Notes: generated from the letters alone by a model not told the origin. A DNA stretch of 64,000 bases from Strongylocentrotus purpuratus (GCF_000002235.5 NW_022145613.1:6952929-7016928), one strand, 5' to 3'; shown: positions 1 through 12,865, numbered from the stretch's first letter. Program-made: numbers and translations.

Positions 1-215
1 ATAATTTTATCAAACGAATTCGTTTTCACTGGGTGCCTGCCGTAGCAACAAACAGAGTTGACAAAAGACTTAACTCCATTTCGTTGACAATCAGCCGTAA
101 ACGAAAGACTTCATGCATGGCTGATTGTCAACGAAACGAAGTTAAGTCTGTTGTCAACTCTGTTTATTGCTTCTGCAGGCACCCAGTGAAAACAAATTTG
201 TTTGATAAAATTATG
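1..215. mobile_element. Foldback (MITE-like) element, about 95-bp arms
   Basis: Bases 1-95 and about 120-215 are imperfect inverted copies: ATTTTATCAAAC..GTTTTCACTGGGTGCCTGC against its complement ending GTTTGATAAAATTAT. The arms share the ACAGAGTTGACAA and GTTGACAATCAGCC blocks. It has no coding capacity and may extend left of the window. It lies in a DENND3 intron. Confidence 0.8.
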
Positions 216-499
216 AAATGCAAGCACTATTTTAAACAAACAGAACTTTTTTATTCCTCGCTCATTTTTCCTGATTGGGGTGTCATATGAAAGGGCAGAA
301 ACTTAATTTTCTAGAAATGTGATTTTCTCCTTGAAATTCAGATACCGTCCGCCAAATGACTTTTTGGTTTCCTCTCTTCAAATACATTTTAATCACTCAT
401 GCATAAAATATGCATCACGTGAGTTGCATCAAATGAAAGAGGAGGATCTAAGCTTTCCAAATATGTGTCATTTATCAATTATAAATGTGATTAAGTTAT

Positions 500-550
500 G
501 ATAAAACATCGATAATTCTCGGTTTCGTTTTTTCTGGGACGCACTGTATA
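500..550. mobile_element. Possible Tc1/mariner-type terminus
   Basis: The stretch ends TTTTTTCTGGGACGCACTG followed by TATA. Read on the - strand this is CAGTGCGTCCCAGAAAAAA next to TA, the style of Tc1/mariner-like termini. I could not find the partner end, so this may be a solo end. Confidence 0.35.
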
Positions 551-593
551 TAAAAAACCTATATGCATATTTTATTCTGAAATCTTTATGCAG

Positions 594-3500
594 CCCAACA
601 TTTCTTCACCAAATGTATTGAGCAGCTGGACCATTCCATTGAGGTAAGGAGTAGTCCTGAATACTTTAAACCCCTCACAAATCTTAGTTAAACCTAAGAA
701 AATCCTTGACAAATTTTCTGCTTTATACTTTTACCGAGAGCTATAATAGTGGTGTAATGTTTCATGTGTGTAACAGAAAAGTTAAGAAACCCCATGTGTC
801 TATGATAGCGAACATTTTGTTGAATCTATTTAATACAGGTAATCATGGCAACCAAATTTGTATAAAGTTTCAGCACCCTTTGTTTTGTCCATCACATTGA
901 AACATCAAGCAGCTTACTGCAATTTATAACTTATTACATGCCTACCGGTACCTTTTAAGTGTCTTCCCATGAGCGATCACTGTTCAAGCTTAACATGTAT
1001 AGAATACTGGTGTTCAAATTCCTCTTTTAATTTGGGATATACATTGACAATGAGAAGTATTTCCAGTTATAAAGCGTAATTCATTTTTCAGTAATTGACA
1101 AAATCATCGCACCAATTCTCATCTTCTCAAAGTACACTGTAGAGTATTTCTTAGTATGCTCCTCTTAAAGATAAAGTTGAGTTCTTGTCATGCGATTGCA
1201 TTGTGAAAGAAATGGTGTGGAATGGATCAAAAGAAGTTGACCATGTAGCATATAAGTATTTGCGTGTACTGCAAGGTTCTGGAATCATCAAAATCATAAT
1301 AGATTTCGCCCAGTCTTGGTAAAGTAACAAGCACTGTACACAGAAAGATGTATATGGGACTGCACAAATGGTGTCGGGGCTACTAACCTTGATTTCCTTA
1401 TCTTGCTATGCTCATTACTCAGCCAGTATACATTTTCTACCAACATTGTTTGGCAGATGACATTTATTGTAATCTTGAACATTCAGTGTAAGTTTCATTT
1501 GATTCTGTGAGAATTCATTTTCTCTTTTTTTACCAGAACTCAAGTTTATCTTTAACATGAAATCTTTTATTTCCTGAGATATTTTTGATTTCAATCAATA
1601 CCTTTAAACAATTGTAGAGAGGATTGTAAAGAGTTTTAGCGTAACAATCTTTTTTTCTTTCTTATGTATTGTTCTACAGAGCTGTAGACAGCCAGCTCTC
1701 AAGGCTTCCTACCTGTATCTAAGAGGGATGTTTCATGTAGCATGTAACTGCCCTCTCGATGCACTAGATGACTTCCATAATCTACACAAAGCAGACCTGT
1801 CTATCCTTCCTACTAAGTGAGTTTATTGCAGATTAATAACATTTTGTTTTTAGACATTCTCATGAACTATTGGCAAATTTGCTTGTAGATATCATAGATA
1901 TAGATTGTAGAAAGATGGAGTTCTTGGTACAAGATTGATGTGAACAATTTCTGTTGGATTAAAAAAAAGTTTTCTGTTTCTACAGTTCACTCAATGGTAG
2001 GATTCATAACTAATCATAATTGTGCCTTGAATTACTTTAATTCTCTTCAAAATCACGTTATTTTTCTCTCTCAATTGTCTTGTGCTGTGCACATTTCTGG
2101 AGAGATTATTGTCTTGCCAATCGCAGGTTTAAATTTTGCATGAATGAACCTAGAATCTATTTACACTGACTGATTTAAAGTGTTCACACATGAGCACTTC
2201 TTTAAAATTATAATGCTTATGATGTAATGATATTCTCAATGGACTAATGTCACTTCTAACTCAATTCCATATAGGGCAATGTGAATGTGATTATAAGTGT
2301 ATTACCTACTTGACCATTGTGGAGTATCTTTGTAAATACTTTCTGTGCAGCCTGATCACTGAGCTGATGAACAACTTGAGTGCAGAAGACAAGGATCTCC
2401 TCCACAGAAGAGAATTCTACAAGAGAGGAGAGATCCTACGGAAGATCAGTGAGCGCCGTGCCGCACCTCAGATCACTGCCATGCCCAGTATCCAACCAGA
2501 TGACCTGCCTGAGAAAGGGGAACTAGGTAAGCATGGAAATACCCACCATGCTCTGTCTTTATATTTTCAATCAGCCAAAATATGAATACAAAATGTCAAT
2601 ATTACACATTCTGCAATATGAAACCTGGTGCACTTGCTTACTACAGCACCCTAGGTTTTCATACGGTACCGTCCTAAAACCAGTTGAAATATATTTGTTG
2701 TTACTACACATTTAGACTTGAGACATGTTTCTGCCTAGCCTATAATAGATGTCACAGCAAGGACATTTCTTGTGATATTTTTTCATATTCAAGGACTGAG
2801 GGAGTTTACCTATTTCATTTTGTATTACTGCAAAATCAAAAACTTTGAAGGCATGTAACTATTAGCGAATTACACAAATTCAGTGTTGTGTGAATTGTGA
2901 TTCAATTATTTTTTCATGGCAAAGATCTTAGACATTTCTTGCCCACAAAAGTTTCTGATTTAACAGTATATAGTATTCAGATTTCTAGGTTTGAGAGAGT
3001 TTATCCACTGCATGCAGTATTTCCAAATTATTTCAATATAAATAATTGTTAGGCTCTAGGTTTGAGGGAGATTATTTCAATTTGTATTGTTTGGTACGGT
3101 ATTTGTTTTTTTCCAAGTTGAGGGAGTTTATCCATTGCTTGCTGTCCTTTAAACATTGTTTTAATTTGTGTTGTTTTCTACCCTAGGTTTGAGAGAGTTT
3201 ATCCACTGGATGCAGTACTTAGAGATAGCCATTGATGTAGATGTGATTGACAGGCTGTTCAATGCTTTATCAGCAGGATCCAACTGTGAGTAGTAATGCA
3301 AATATATATAGATATTAGCCTATTCTCTTCAAATGTAGTTTTGCACTATTGTTGAGAAGTTACTACGAGGTATATATGCTCCATTATATATTTCACAAAG
3401 CTGTCACCTTTGTTTTGAAGAAGTGAGAACCAATCTAATAGTGTCACATGCAAAATTTACTTTTATTTAACTTAGTCTCTTGCTACTTATTTTGTCATAA

Positions 3501-6500
3501 CCAGACACTTTCACGGCAAGAAACCTACATTGCAAATAGCAAATTCTAGTGTTCAGATTCAGTCAATTTTGTGGCATGAAACTTTTGCAAATCTCATTAT
3601 TTCTTCATGAAGTTGATGTTAAAGGTGTTCAGTACCATCATTTTATCAATTCTCTTGTTTCTGTAGTCCTTGATGCCGAGACTTTCATCTATTTCTATGA
3701 GGCATGGAAGGAAGGGTTAGAGGAGACAAAGTCCATACCACTCAGTATCTACAAGGAATACTTGGAGAGCACTGAGAGTGTTCTCAAGATGTCTTCCTTA
3801 ATCAGAACAGATCATGGCATGGGAAGATTGGTCCTGACTGAGAAGAGGTACAGTCATTTGGAGATAATTTTAGTTATGGCTGTGACAAGGAAAATTGCAA
3901 TGTTTGAATATCATGTCATATCATTCTACTCATATCATATATAACAAGTGCCTGATAAGTAAATGGTTTGCCCTTAGCTTCTGATGATTTTTAGTGTAAT
4001 TTTCTGTATGGAATACCACATTAAAATTACATGTACTGCTTGCTTAAATCTGTCTCTGCCTAATTTCATAGCACCGCAGCCACTTTTCTGTGCACACACA
4101 CCTTTCCCTTTATTTTACACAGTTTAATGGCACTGTTGAATTGACATTCCTCGCCAAATCTTTTAAGTGAAAGTGGAAAATGTCAATTTGTTTAGAAAGA
4201 CAGGTTTTTGTCTGTGATTATATACAATCATATCAGAATATTCCTGCAATTTAAACTAAGATATGTGGATGTGAAGGATGTTTTTTTACCCGTCTTTCCC
4301 TTTGTCACTCCTTAGGTATAACTGCATGTCTTTGCATTCTCTGAAATGCAAATTTCCTGCAAGATGTATCCTGTATAAATTTCATATTTTCCTTATTTAC
4401 TAGGCTCTTCTACATGGGCGAAGGCAGCAATATCTACAAGGAGATTGTGAGAGCCAGAGACATTGAGAAGTTAGAGAAGTTTGAATACTTTAACATCCTC
4501 CTCAGCTGCCAAGCCCTTAGGATATACAGCACCAGTAAGTAACACTAACCTCAGCATGTTATGTAACTTGACCGCAGAGCAATGGTCCCCGGAGAATGTG
4601 TCATAGATCCAGTCGGTGTTTTGTCACCTCATTCTGTACGTCGTTTACATGGTGGATAGACAATGTACTCTTTAGCTTATACAATGCAGGTTGTATCTGA
4701 TTACCAGCTAATTTTTGAATTCCCACATGCGTTCAGTTTTAGATGTATGATAAACAGTTTGGCAAAATCTTTCATTTGTCATATAACATGCAAGAGGTAG
4801 CTAGTTTTATTACAAATATACAATTCATTAATTAAGTAGTAACAAAATGTACAAGCCATTTTTACTTTTCCTTTATGCTTTTATCATATTTTTGCACAGT
4901 ATTGTTTGCCTGATTGTGTTTTGCAACATGGAAATGTGTATAATGTACACAAACATTGTATACAATGTTACGACATTACATCAAGCACTCATTTGATCAC
5001 TCTTGTGTATATTTACTCTATATTTCTTTACCAGAGCTCAATACGAGTCCATACGTTGCCAATTTGAGGGCAGAGCGTTAGAGCTGGTTCACACTGATCA
5101 CTGAGCTGTGACATCAAGCACTCATTTGACCACTCTTGTGTATATTAACTCCATATTTCCTTCCCAGAGCCCAATACCAGTCCATACGTTGCCAATTTGA
5201 AGGCAGAGCGTAACAGTTGGTTCACACTGATCACTGAGCTGTGGGCCGGGCGTGTCATTGCCGACGCTCAGAAGGATCCTCAGGTGGTGCAGCAAGCCGC
5301 AAGGAATGTGAAGCTGATAGACTCGGTCATACGGAGTGCAGAGAATGAGGATGCAACACACGCAAAGCATCTAGATAGTGCTGTATGGGTAGGTATTAGA
5401 CAAGGGTCCTGTATTCAATTCTTATTAACAATTAAGGGAGGTTCGATCGCTCAGTGATAGAGCTGTGATCTCGTAAACAGGAGGTCCTGGGTTCAAAACC
5501 AAATCAATGCACCAGTGCCCTTTGGTAAGGCATTAATCCCCATTATTAAGTCCCTCAGAGACTCAAAGCCGTCATGCTTTCTTAGCAGTCGGGTAAAACA
5601 ATCAAACAAACTAAATTTATTACCATTTTATTATTAAGATATTGAACATATTTACAAGGTATATTTATAAATCTCTCTATGCTCAGCAAAAGTTGCTTTG
5701 TGCCATTTTATGTCCCTCAACTTTTGTTACATTAAAACACCACAAATTGTTTGAGTACCACTTTCAAATGTGGCACATGAATGGCCTGAAAGAAACTGTC
5801 TATAATTTGTTTCAGTAACATCAAATTTTGTAATGATGAACTCTGATGTAACGTTTTTGTGTGTCTAACAAAGTGGAAGAGCATGACCTTTCCTTCAAGC
5901 AGTCTTCATTTCAAAATCTGGTAAAATTTCTTATTTCAGCATCTCTGTCACTTGTGACTGAGAGAGGAAGGCGTGGGGCACATTTAAAAAAATAATAATG
6001 GCTTCTTATATAGCGCACATGTCCGCCAGGTCGTGACGCTCCTGGCACTGCCCGATTATTACCCTGGCTTTAGCAAGGCGGCCATTATGGCGCTATAGCA
6101 ATACACAATGAAGTATGGTAGAGACTATGATCATCCAATTACTGACTTTTTCCAACAAAATTTTCTTTTTCTTTCCTTTTGTATTTCAGCATCTGTGTCA
6201 CTTCTCACGGTTGAGAGAGGAGGGCATGGGACGGGTTCCACCAGAGACAAGCTCAGCTTTGGTTCACAAGTTTAACCCATCCAGTAACGAGGCGCAGAGG
6301 ACTACAGTGGAGGCTATGGTTTACACACCGGGCAGTAAGTCCACTCAGCTTGATGTCTGCATGGTTCTTTGGGTTTCTTTTATATCTTTCTTTTTTAATC
6401 TAAAAACTCATAGTAATACCATTTTCTAGAAAAGCTATGCATGATTAGCGATTTTCCTTTGTTTGTGACCACACTGTTTTCAAAATGCACATAATTCAAC

Positions 6501-9500
6501 AGGTTAGATATTTCTTTTTCACCACACAATGCACGGTTTATCATCCTCTAAGGTCCTTGAAGTGAATAGTGAAATAGTTTTGTTTGTGTATTTTAGTTTA
6601 TGAGGAATTTCAGCTAGATATTTCTTTGTGCTGGGTCAGGTAAGTATGCTGCCGTGTGGAATTTATTCTAACCGTGTAATAACTCAGAAAATTTTTACCA
6701 AAAATGTAATTACACTACAATAATAATTCATGAATTCTCCGGATCAGTGCTATTAGAATAGATAATACCTTTAATCAAGAGAGGCCTTGTATGTCAGCAT
6801 CAATATCCCCTGATGCATGCTGCCCCCACCGACGGCACACACATCAGAACTTACCCCCTACTATACCCCTCTGTACATCCCTCAGCCTCTGTCTTTTCAG
6901 ACCGGAGTATGAGCGAGGAGGAGGCCACGCCCAAACTCTGGTGCGCCATGGGGTCAGGCAAGGTCAAGGTCTTCGACGGGAGCAACTTCGTGCTGGAGGC
7001 GGAGTTTGCTGATGCCAAGGACAGAGTGGTAATTTTTTTGTTCTTCTCGCCTTTTTTTAAAGGTCTTTGTTGCTGAAGTTGAATACACCTATACACTGTG
7101 GAGGTTGATGTCATGATTAAATGTTCATTGTTAGTAGTTCAAGTTCAAGTTCAAGTTTCATTTCCACATTTTTAATTTTTTTTTAAAGTCAATTTATATG
7201 CATATATACAATAACAAAAGTTAAAATGAAACATCTACAAACATTCTTTTTGTTCAAAAGTCACATCAACTATTTTGATATCATTTATAACCTTCAAAGA
7301 GGGAAGAACGTAATGAGCAAGCTTAGTTGGAATTCAAATAATTTTACTTTCAAATGAAAATTGGGTAAAGTTCCTTTTATCATCAATCTAGCCTGTACTA
7401 TTAAAATGAATTATTAAAACTCTTCATTTTATAAATTCTGGTATTTGTAATGGCCGAATAGCTGCATTTTATAATCAAACCCTTCATTTGTTTTACTAGT
7501 AATTATGTATCATTCATATATTTCTCTTTATGTGTAACAGTGCTGCCTGCTGAGTGTGAGAGGAGAGCAGGTATGGGCGGGGTCGTTCGATACAACCATC
7601 TACATCATCGACATACCCAGCTGCCTGTCAAACAAACAGCTTGTAGAACATAACGACATTGTCTCTGACATGACCATATCAGAAGATGGCAAGTAAGTAT
7701 GATTTAACAACATACATCTTCAAAATTTATTAGTACCCTAACCCATTGCCTATGGGAAGTGATGGTCTCTGTATTAAGCCTATGGGCAATAGAGAATTCA
7801 GAAGCCAACACGTTATATAGATACTGTAGAATGTTTAATATGTTGTCATTCAAAGGATAGTAGATTCACTGTATCATGAATATTTTAGAAATGAAATTGC
7901 TCCTGAACTAATTTACAAATGTGAAACGACATATGTACATGTTGATTAATCTGAAGAAAAAAAATATAGAATCTGTGATTTACAGTGTATTACAAAAGAG
8001 AAAACATATTTGTTTGGTAGCACAGATAAATCTGACCAATGTTGTTCTCTAATAACCTTTAAAGCTTATTACAGAAGTGTGATTGATTTGGGTTTCGTAG
8101 ATGCATAACGAAAATCACATTACCACCAAACCCTTGACCTTGTCCAATGCGATATTACATGTGATGTTGAGCCTTTAATTATTTTCCTTTTGCTGGTATT
8201 GTATACACATTGTTTCAATCAACATGTTGCATTTCTGTTTACAGGATTGCCTTCACATGCAGCTTGAATGGGCAGATCTTTGGTTGGGACACGCAGAGCT
8301 TGTCACAGAAACATCAGATACAGCTGAAGAATACCAAGACGCTCGTCTCAATGAGATGGTACAATGACAAGTTATGGTGCTGTAAGTTTCCTTGCAATCA
8401 TAAACATCATGATTATCGTCATCATTTAGTACACCTGTCTCATATATTGTGATATTATTCATGAAGTCTTATGGCATGTTGATATCTTTTAATTTGCTCA
8501 TTTTAGACATGTACTTCTTTTGCAGTAAATCATTATTATTTCAAGTTTCTTTATTATTATTGTCATTTGTAAAAGTGTGTAGAAACAGTCCTGTATTTGT
8601 CTATTATTTCTAGTATTGATATGATCATGATTATTATTGATGTATCTTTATCATTGTTATCGGTCTCAATGATTATCAGCAAACATTTGTTTACTTTTAA
8701 AAAAGACAAGAGAATGAGATTTTACTTTTTATATGATTATCATCTCATCATGCTGTGAACACATTTGCAATATGCAAAATGTTTTTCATTCCCTCGATCG
8801 TCAATGTCCCTGACTCTATGATAGCTAAACTCCACCTGGTATTGTATTTTGCAGGTACCAAGACTGATATCAAAGTCATAGGCCTGGATGGTAGTGAGCT
8901 GAGCAGCCTCCAGCATCTTGACAAAGATGGGGGTCCATCCCTCATTGAGTCGTTCCTTCTTCTAGGGAACAGGGTAAGTTATTTAAATATCAATATCATG
9001 AGTGCGACTATGGACCCAAGGCTGAGATGGAGGCAGGAGATGATGCAAATCGTGAGGATAAAGATTTTGGATGGTGGTGGTGATGAAAATGATGACGATG
9101 AGGAAGATGATGATGATGAGGAAGATGATGGTGGTGATGATAAAATTGAGGGGAATAATGCTGATGGTAGTGATGAAGATGATGATGATGAGGAGGAGGA
9201 GGATGTTTATTATGATAGGGAAGATGAAAATGATGATGGTGATGATGATGGTGGTGATGAGGAGGATGGGGATTTTTATATAATGAGGATGGGGAGGAGG
9301 AGGAGAGGGAGGATAATGAGAATGGTGCTTCATCTTATCATGATTGTGGGGATGACGGTGTTGAATAATGATGATCATTTTAAGTTTCATTTAGATTTTA
9401 ATAACGTTATATAGAACGTTACTTACAGCTAATCTTTGTTCTTTGACAGATCTGGACAGGTTGTGGTAGGAGAGGAGAGGTAGCCTGCTGGAATGTGAAC

Positions 9501-10206
9501 ACATTCAAACAAGAGAAGCTTCTTACCATATCATGCCGGGGTATCAGCAAGCTTGTTGCCGTAGGAACCAGGGTCAGTATATTATACATTCTCCACTTAG
9601 AGCCCCTGCCTCCAAATGCTTTGTTATTATGAAAAGATTTTCTTCATAAATCATATGGAATGCAATAGCAGTCTTTAGTGGTTTGTTCTGTAACATATTC
9701 AATACATTTTTATCTCATAACATATATCAGGCTAGGTCTTAGATAAAATGTAAAGAAGCCATTTCAGAGGTCTACATTGATGTTGCCCTGTATCACTGAT
9801 ACTAATACCCAAAGCTGTCCCCCCCTCCCCCCCCCCCCTAGTGTAGCTATGATGTCATCCTCCTCTTTTCCCTTCCATCCTCTTTGGAGATCAGCTCATT
9901 ATTCCAAAAAGAAAAGCCAATCCCGGCAGCCAGGACTCTCCGTAGTCTAGCTCAATGTGCGGTCAGCAATTTTATAATTCTTATTTTGATTACTTATTGT
10001 TTATATCGGTTTAGATATGGGCTGGTAGCAAACAAGGCAAGATTCACCTCTTCGATGCCAACACCTGTGAGTACGAGAAGGAGCTCGAGGCTCATGAAGA
10101 TGCTATCAGGTCCATGTGCCAGGCAGAGTTACGCTACGTCATCACCGGGGCAGGCAGCAAGGATGGAAAGGTCGCCCTCTGGAGGGCAAACTTTGTGGCA
10201 AACTAA
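594..10206 (+). CDS. DENND3: DENND3-like protein, C-terminal half (14 exons, 5' end outside window)
   Basis: Exons with GT-AG borders and matching phases: 594-643, 1680-1816, 2351-2526, 3187-3285, 3667-3847, 4404-4534, 5168-5388, 6190-6334, 6901-7028, 7541-7692, 8245-8381, 8855-8973, 9450-9572 and 10015-10206 (stop TAA), about 663 codons. Exons 5-7 encode a PH-like fold (GMGRLVLTEKRLFYMGEGS, then FNILLSCQALRIYST), matching the PHenn region of DENND3. Exons 9-14 give about seven WD40 blades, e.g. VWAGSFDTTIYIIDIP, IWTGCGRRGEVACWNV, IWAGSKQGKIHLFDAN and the final DGKVALWRANF. In vertebrates DENND3 is a Rab12 exchange factor in endosome-autophagy traffic, with the catalytic DENN module at the N terminus; that module is not in this window. 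Human DENND3 is about 1200 residues, so the size fits a C-terminal half. The first exon (50 bp) is the least certain. Three exons have partial upstream copies in the preceding introns. Confidence 0.92.
1164..1370. mobile_element. Partial copy of the TTAA-type MITE seen at 14004-14377
   Basis: CATGCGATTGCATTGTGAAAG, GCAAGGTTCTGGAATCATCA and CACAGAAAGATGTATATGGG are shared in order with 14025-14190. The left side starts TTAAAGATAAAG, like the TIR of the other copy. The right end is missing. A weaker fragment of the family is near 27085. It sits in a DENND3 intron. Confidence 0.7.
2785..3186 (+). repeat. Diverged tandem copies of an intron-tail/exon-head unit
   Basis: The head of the exon at 3187 with its acceptor (CTAG/GTTTGAGAGAGTTTATCC) recurs upstream near 2790, 2985, 3056 and 3113. 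The 2985 copy matches through ACTGCATGCAGTA. The copies alternate with TTTCAATTTGTATTG-like stretches. None of the upstream copies continues as a full exon. Confidence 0.75.
3667..5388 (+). other. DENND3: PHenn (PH-like) region of the DENND3 homologue
   Basis: Exons 3667-3847, 4404-4534 and 5168-5388 join to a PH-like stretch: SLIRTDHGMGRLVLTEKR, LFYMGEGSNIYKEIVRARDI, KFEYFNILLSCQALRIYST, then a helix with ERNSWFTLITELWAGRVIAD. In vertebrate DENND3 this region binds actin and holds the DENN domain inactive until phosphorylated. Whether that regulation applies here is inference. Confidence 0.8.
4973..5110 (+). repeat. Tandem partial copy of DENND3 exon 7 and its acceptor
   Basis: About 135 bp are repeated directly at 4973-5110 and 5111-5246: ACATCAAGCACTCATTTGA, a pyrimidine tract, CAG, then TCCATACGTTGCCAATTTGA through GATCACTGAGCTGTG. 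The second copy is the working exon. The first has an in-frame TAG (GAGCGTTAG) and no donor, so it is a non-coding exon fragment. Confidence 0.9.
5435..5640 (+). mobile_element. tRNA-derived SINE
   Basis: An A-box-like GATCGCTCAGTGATAGAGC and a B-box-like GGTCCTGGGTTCAAAACC are spaced as in a tRNA promoter. A non-tRNA body follows. It lies in the DENND3 intron after exon 7. Confidence 0.7.
5925..5983 (+). repeat. Partial upstream copy of DENND3 exon 8 acceptor and head
   Basis: TTATTTCAG/CATCTCTGTCACTTGTG, then GAGAGAGGAAGGCGTGGG, matches the true boundary at 6190 (GTATTTCAG/CATCTGTGTCACTTCTC, then GAGAGAGGAGGGCATGGG). The copy breaks off after about 43 exonic bases. Confidence 0.85.
5988..6108. 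repeat. Interspersed repeat fragment (SINE-tail type)
   Basis: It has the form AATAATAATGGCTTCTTATA then TAGCGCACATGTCC, with TGGCGCTATAG near the right end. AAT-rich starts followed by TATATAGCGC look like a dispersed invertebrate repeat tail; that assignment is from memory. Confidence 0.4.
6901..10206 (+). other. DENND3: WD40 propeller region of the DENND3 homologue
   Basis: Six exons encode the repeats. Blade-like strands are KLWCAMGSGKVKVFDGSNF, QVWAGSFDTTIYIID, KIAFTCSLNGQIFGWD, KLWCCTKTDIKVIGLDG, RIWTGCGRRGEVACWNV, RIWAGSKQGKIHLFD and YVITGAGSKDGKVALW, about seven in all. The last exon ends in the stop directly after the final blade. Two exon joins fall in the middle of the recurring IW(A/T)G strand, so exon and blade borders do not coincide. 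Confidence 0.85.
9071..9300 (+). repeat. GAT/GAG-rich microsatellite in DENND3 intron
   Basis: Long imperfect GATGATGAGGAA-type repeats lie between exons 12 and 13. Read as protein they give only Asp/Glu runs, which I treat as an artefact of the repeat. Confidence 0.9.
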
Positions 10207-10932
10207 AGGAGTGTAGCTTGGCAAATACTGGTTAACGTCATCTACGACTTCTTTTGGACAACTGCACGTAAACGAATAGACTTCATTAACGGTAGTCAAC
10301 GACTTAATCTCTACATGGTCAGTGCGCGCTAGTGTTTGCGAAACAGACCGAATTTCTCCTCACGCTTCAGTTTCGCGTATGTTGCATGCACATGATTACT
10401 GCGGTTCCGTTGTCCAGAGTAGTATTATACCTGATTGGCCCCAAGTCAGGCCACGGGAAAGACACCAAATTTCATAACTTCAACTTGAGACAGAACATGA
10501 AACCTAATCTTAAACCTGAAATCCAACTGTAATCCTAGTCCTAACCCTAACCATAAAAACTTTGATGAAATAAGTCCTGGAGGAGCCCATTAATGCCTCT
10601 CGTGTAGATGAACAGCTTGAGGATGGAAAATATCTGTCTTGAATATATTTAGAACAAGTTGTAACATCAAACTTTTCACCCAGATCATTTGAGAACAAGT
10701 TGCTGAAGCCTATGAGCTTAAGCTGCCCAATTTAACGAAGAAATTGAGCTTCTTGAAATTTAATAATGTTATGAACTGAAATATAGAGTTACAAGTAGGG
10801 ATTGTTTACTTTTTTTGGTTGAAGTTTTCTACAGGGAAATGAAAGCTGCACAAAGTTGTCAATATTTATTGGTTATTCTTGTTTAAAATCCACCTTGGAA
10901 GGAACTACTCTTATCCTTCAATGTGCAATAAA
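10207..10932 (+). promoter_or_regulatory. DENND3: DENND3 3' UTR with polyadenylation signal
   Basis: No ORF of note follows the stop. The first clear AATAAA on the + strand is at 10927-10932 (TGCAATAAAGATCC), giving a 3' UTR of about 0.7 kb. Further hexamers at 11763-11768 and near 12294 could serve longer transcripts. Part of this stretch (about 10230-10330) resembles the foldback repeat at the left edge of the window. Confidence 0.5.
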
Positions 10933-12834
10933 GATCCTCATGATTTAAACGTAAAATCACAGTAAAATCACAATCAGTGCTGTATTATAAAGATATATAT
11001 ATACATCTGTCCATTTATTTAATCTTTGACATCTTTTGACATGTTTTTTTTAACCTGTGGCTAGTTTTATTCTTGTTCTTCTGATGTAAAGGCTTATTTA
11101 GAATTGTACATATACATGTGCCTGCACATCTTCTTTTTAGAAAGTCAGTTGGTATTTTCATTTCCTTTTTCCTCTTAAAACGTATATGAAGAAGAAAAAA
11201 AATCATTTAAATACCTTTTTCGTAAAAGATTAGAAAACAATCTTATCAAGAATATTTAATATACGGTACTTTCATCTAGAGTAGAGGCAATAGTAAATGC
11301 AGAACCAATACGTTTCTCACAATGTGTTTTTGACATTGAAATGAAGATGCAATCAATTTAGTGTCCTTTGTTAATGAGCCAATTGTCAACAGTGCCCAAA
11401 TTGCAGACTGTTGAATGTTCTCAGAGGAACATAGATTCTTTTTATTTTTAATGCATTGTAACTTCAAATTTTATGCCGATATAATTTTTTCAAAAATGAT
11501 CTGTGTTCTGGACCTGTTAAGAGTTCATAGTGAAATGTAATTTATATTAAGTAATGTATTATGTGCTATGTCTATGTGTAAATATGTCAGTGTATTATGT
11601 AAATACACTTGTCGTACTTAATGTTTTAATAGTCCAGCTATATATGTATATATATATCAACCACAGCTGCTTTTCATATATCGTATACTTCCATTTTTGA
11701 TTTGCTTCCACAGATATGTCTTTCTTGAAAATATGCCAAATTACATGTACAATTATTTCCATAATAAAGATGCCTAGTAGTCAGGTTTTCGTTGGGAATT
11801 TGACACCATTCTGATGTTTACCCAATAACCGGTGTTGTCATTCACCAAGCGTTGACTTCACTTTTACGAGAGACATGTCTTGTGTAATGCGCTGTGCTCT
11901 AGCCTACCACCATATGGAATTCTCATCATGTACAGTGCAAATATTTGTAATAGCTGATGGCACTTGACAAACTAGACGTATGCATTAAATTTGGTTACAT
12001 TTCAAAAATTACCAATTGGAATTGCCCTATTGGTACATAATCTGGTGATGCATTTGTTATTCAGGATAGTGCTTACATATAGTTTCTGGTGTCTAGTGTC
12101 TATGTATAAACTGTTCTTGTACAGTTATAGCATCAATATGTAGTGTTTACAACCTGTTTAATTGCAGGTGCTATCGTAGAATGGTGTATACATGACCTGA
12201 GTGTCGACAATTCTGTACTGTTTACTTTTTTTTGCTTCCATTCATTGAAACGTTGATTATAACCTTCCATGACCTGGTATGAATACACGTATGAATAAAG
12301 AGTGGCCTACTTGGGATACTGAATACACACTGTCTTCTATACAAACATTTCAAGGCTCCGACTCGCAGGCCCAGGTTTAAAACCAGCTGGCTGATCTTAC
12401 TTTCACATTCTTACTGTCCGAACCTCGCGAGTCTTCTCATTCTATTGTATCCCAAGTTGGCCACTCAGTATTCAAATTTGCATTTCTTTTCTTATTTAAA
12501 ATCTTTATATATCAATTTGAAATCCAACTACCACATCAGTCTGTGAATATTGATGTGCATCCCCTCTTTCTTCTCTTTTCTTTTTTCTTCTTTTTTCTGT
12601 CTTTTCCCCCTTTTACCAATATTTTGTTCCTCCATATTTGTATTATTATGTATCCTTTGAGGGTAGTCATACTATCAAGCTTTGCTTATTTTGTCAACCC
12701 TCCTGTTTGATGTTCTCGATTAGTTACACCCAGCCTTACTTTATTCTACATATATTCTTTTGTCATGTGTAAATTTACAATGTTTGTTTGTTATATATTT
12801 GTAAAAATGCAAAAGAAAAAGAAAATCAAACAGA

Positions 12835-12861
<27 letters not shown>
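10933..12861. other. Intergenic or extended 3' UTR, no gene seen
   Basis: AT-rich sequence with spare AATAAA signals (11763, about 12294), short TA runs near 11640 and an AATC run just before 12862. I found no convincing exon. Confidence 0.5.

Positions 12862-12865
<4 letters not shown>

Noticed and set aside
9071-9283. Acidic or Met-rich open frames
   Set aside because: They are translations of a GAT/GAG microsatellite in a DENND3 intron, absent from the spliced frame.
10230-10330. Second copy of the left-edge foldback
   Set aside because: Only short blocks (CGTAAACGAA, AGACTTCAT, GTCAACGA) match and no hairpin forms; too weak to list as an element.
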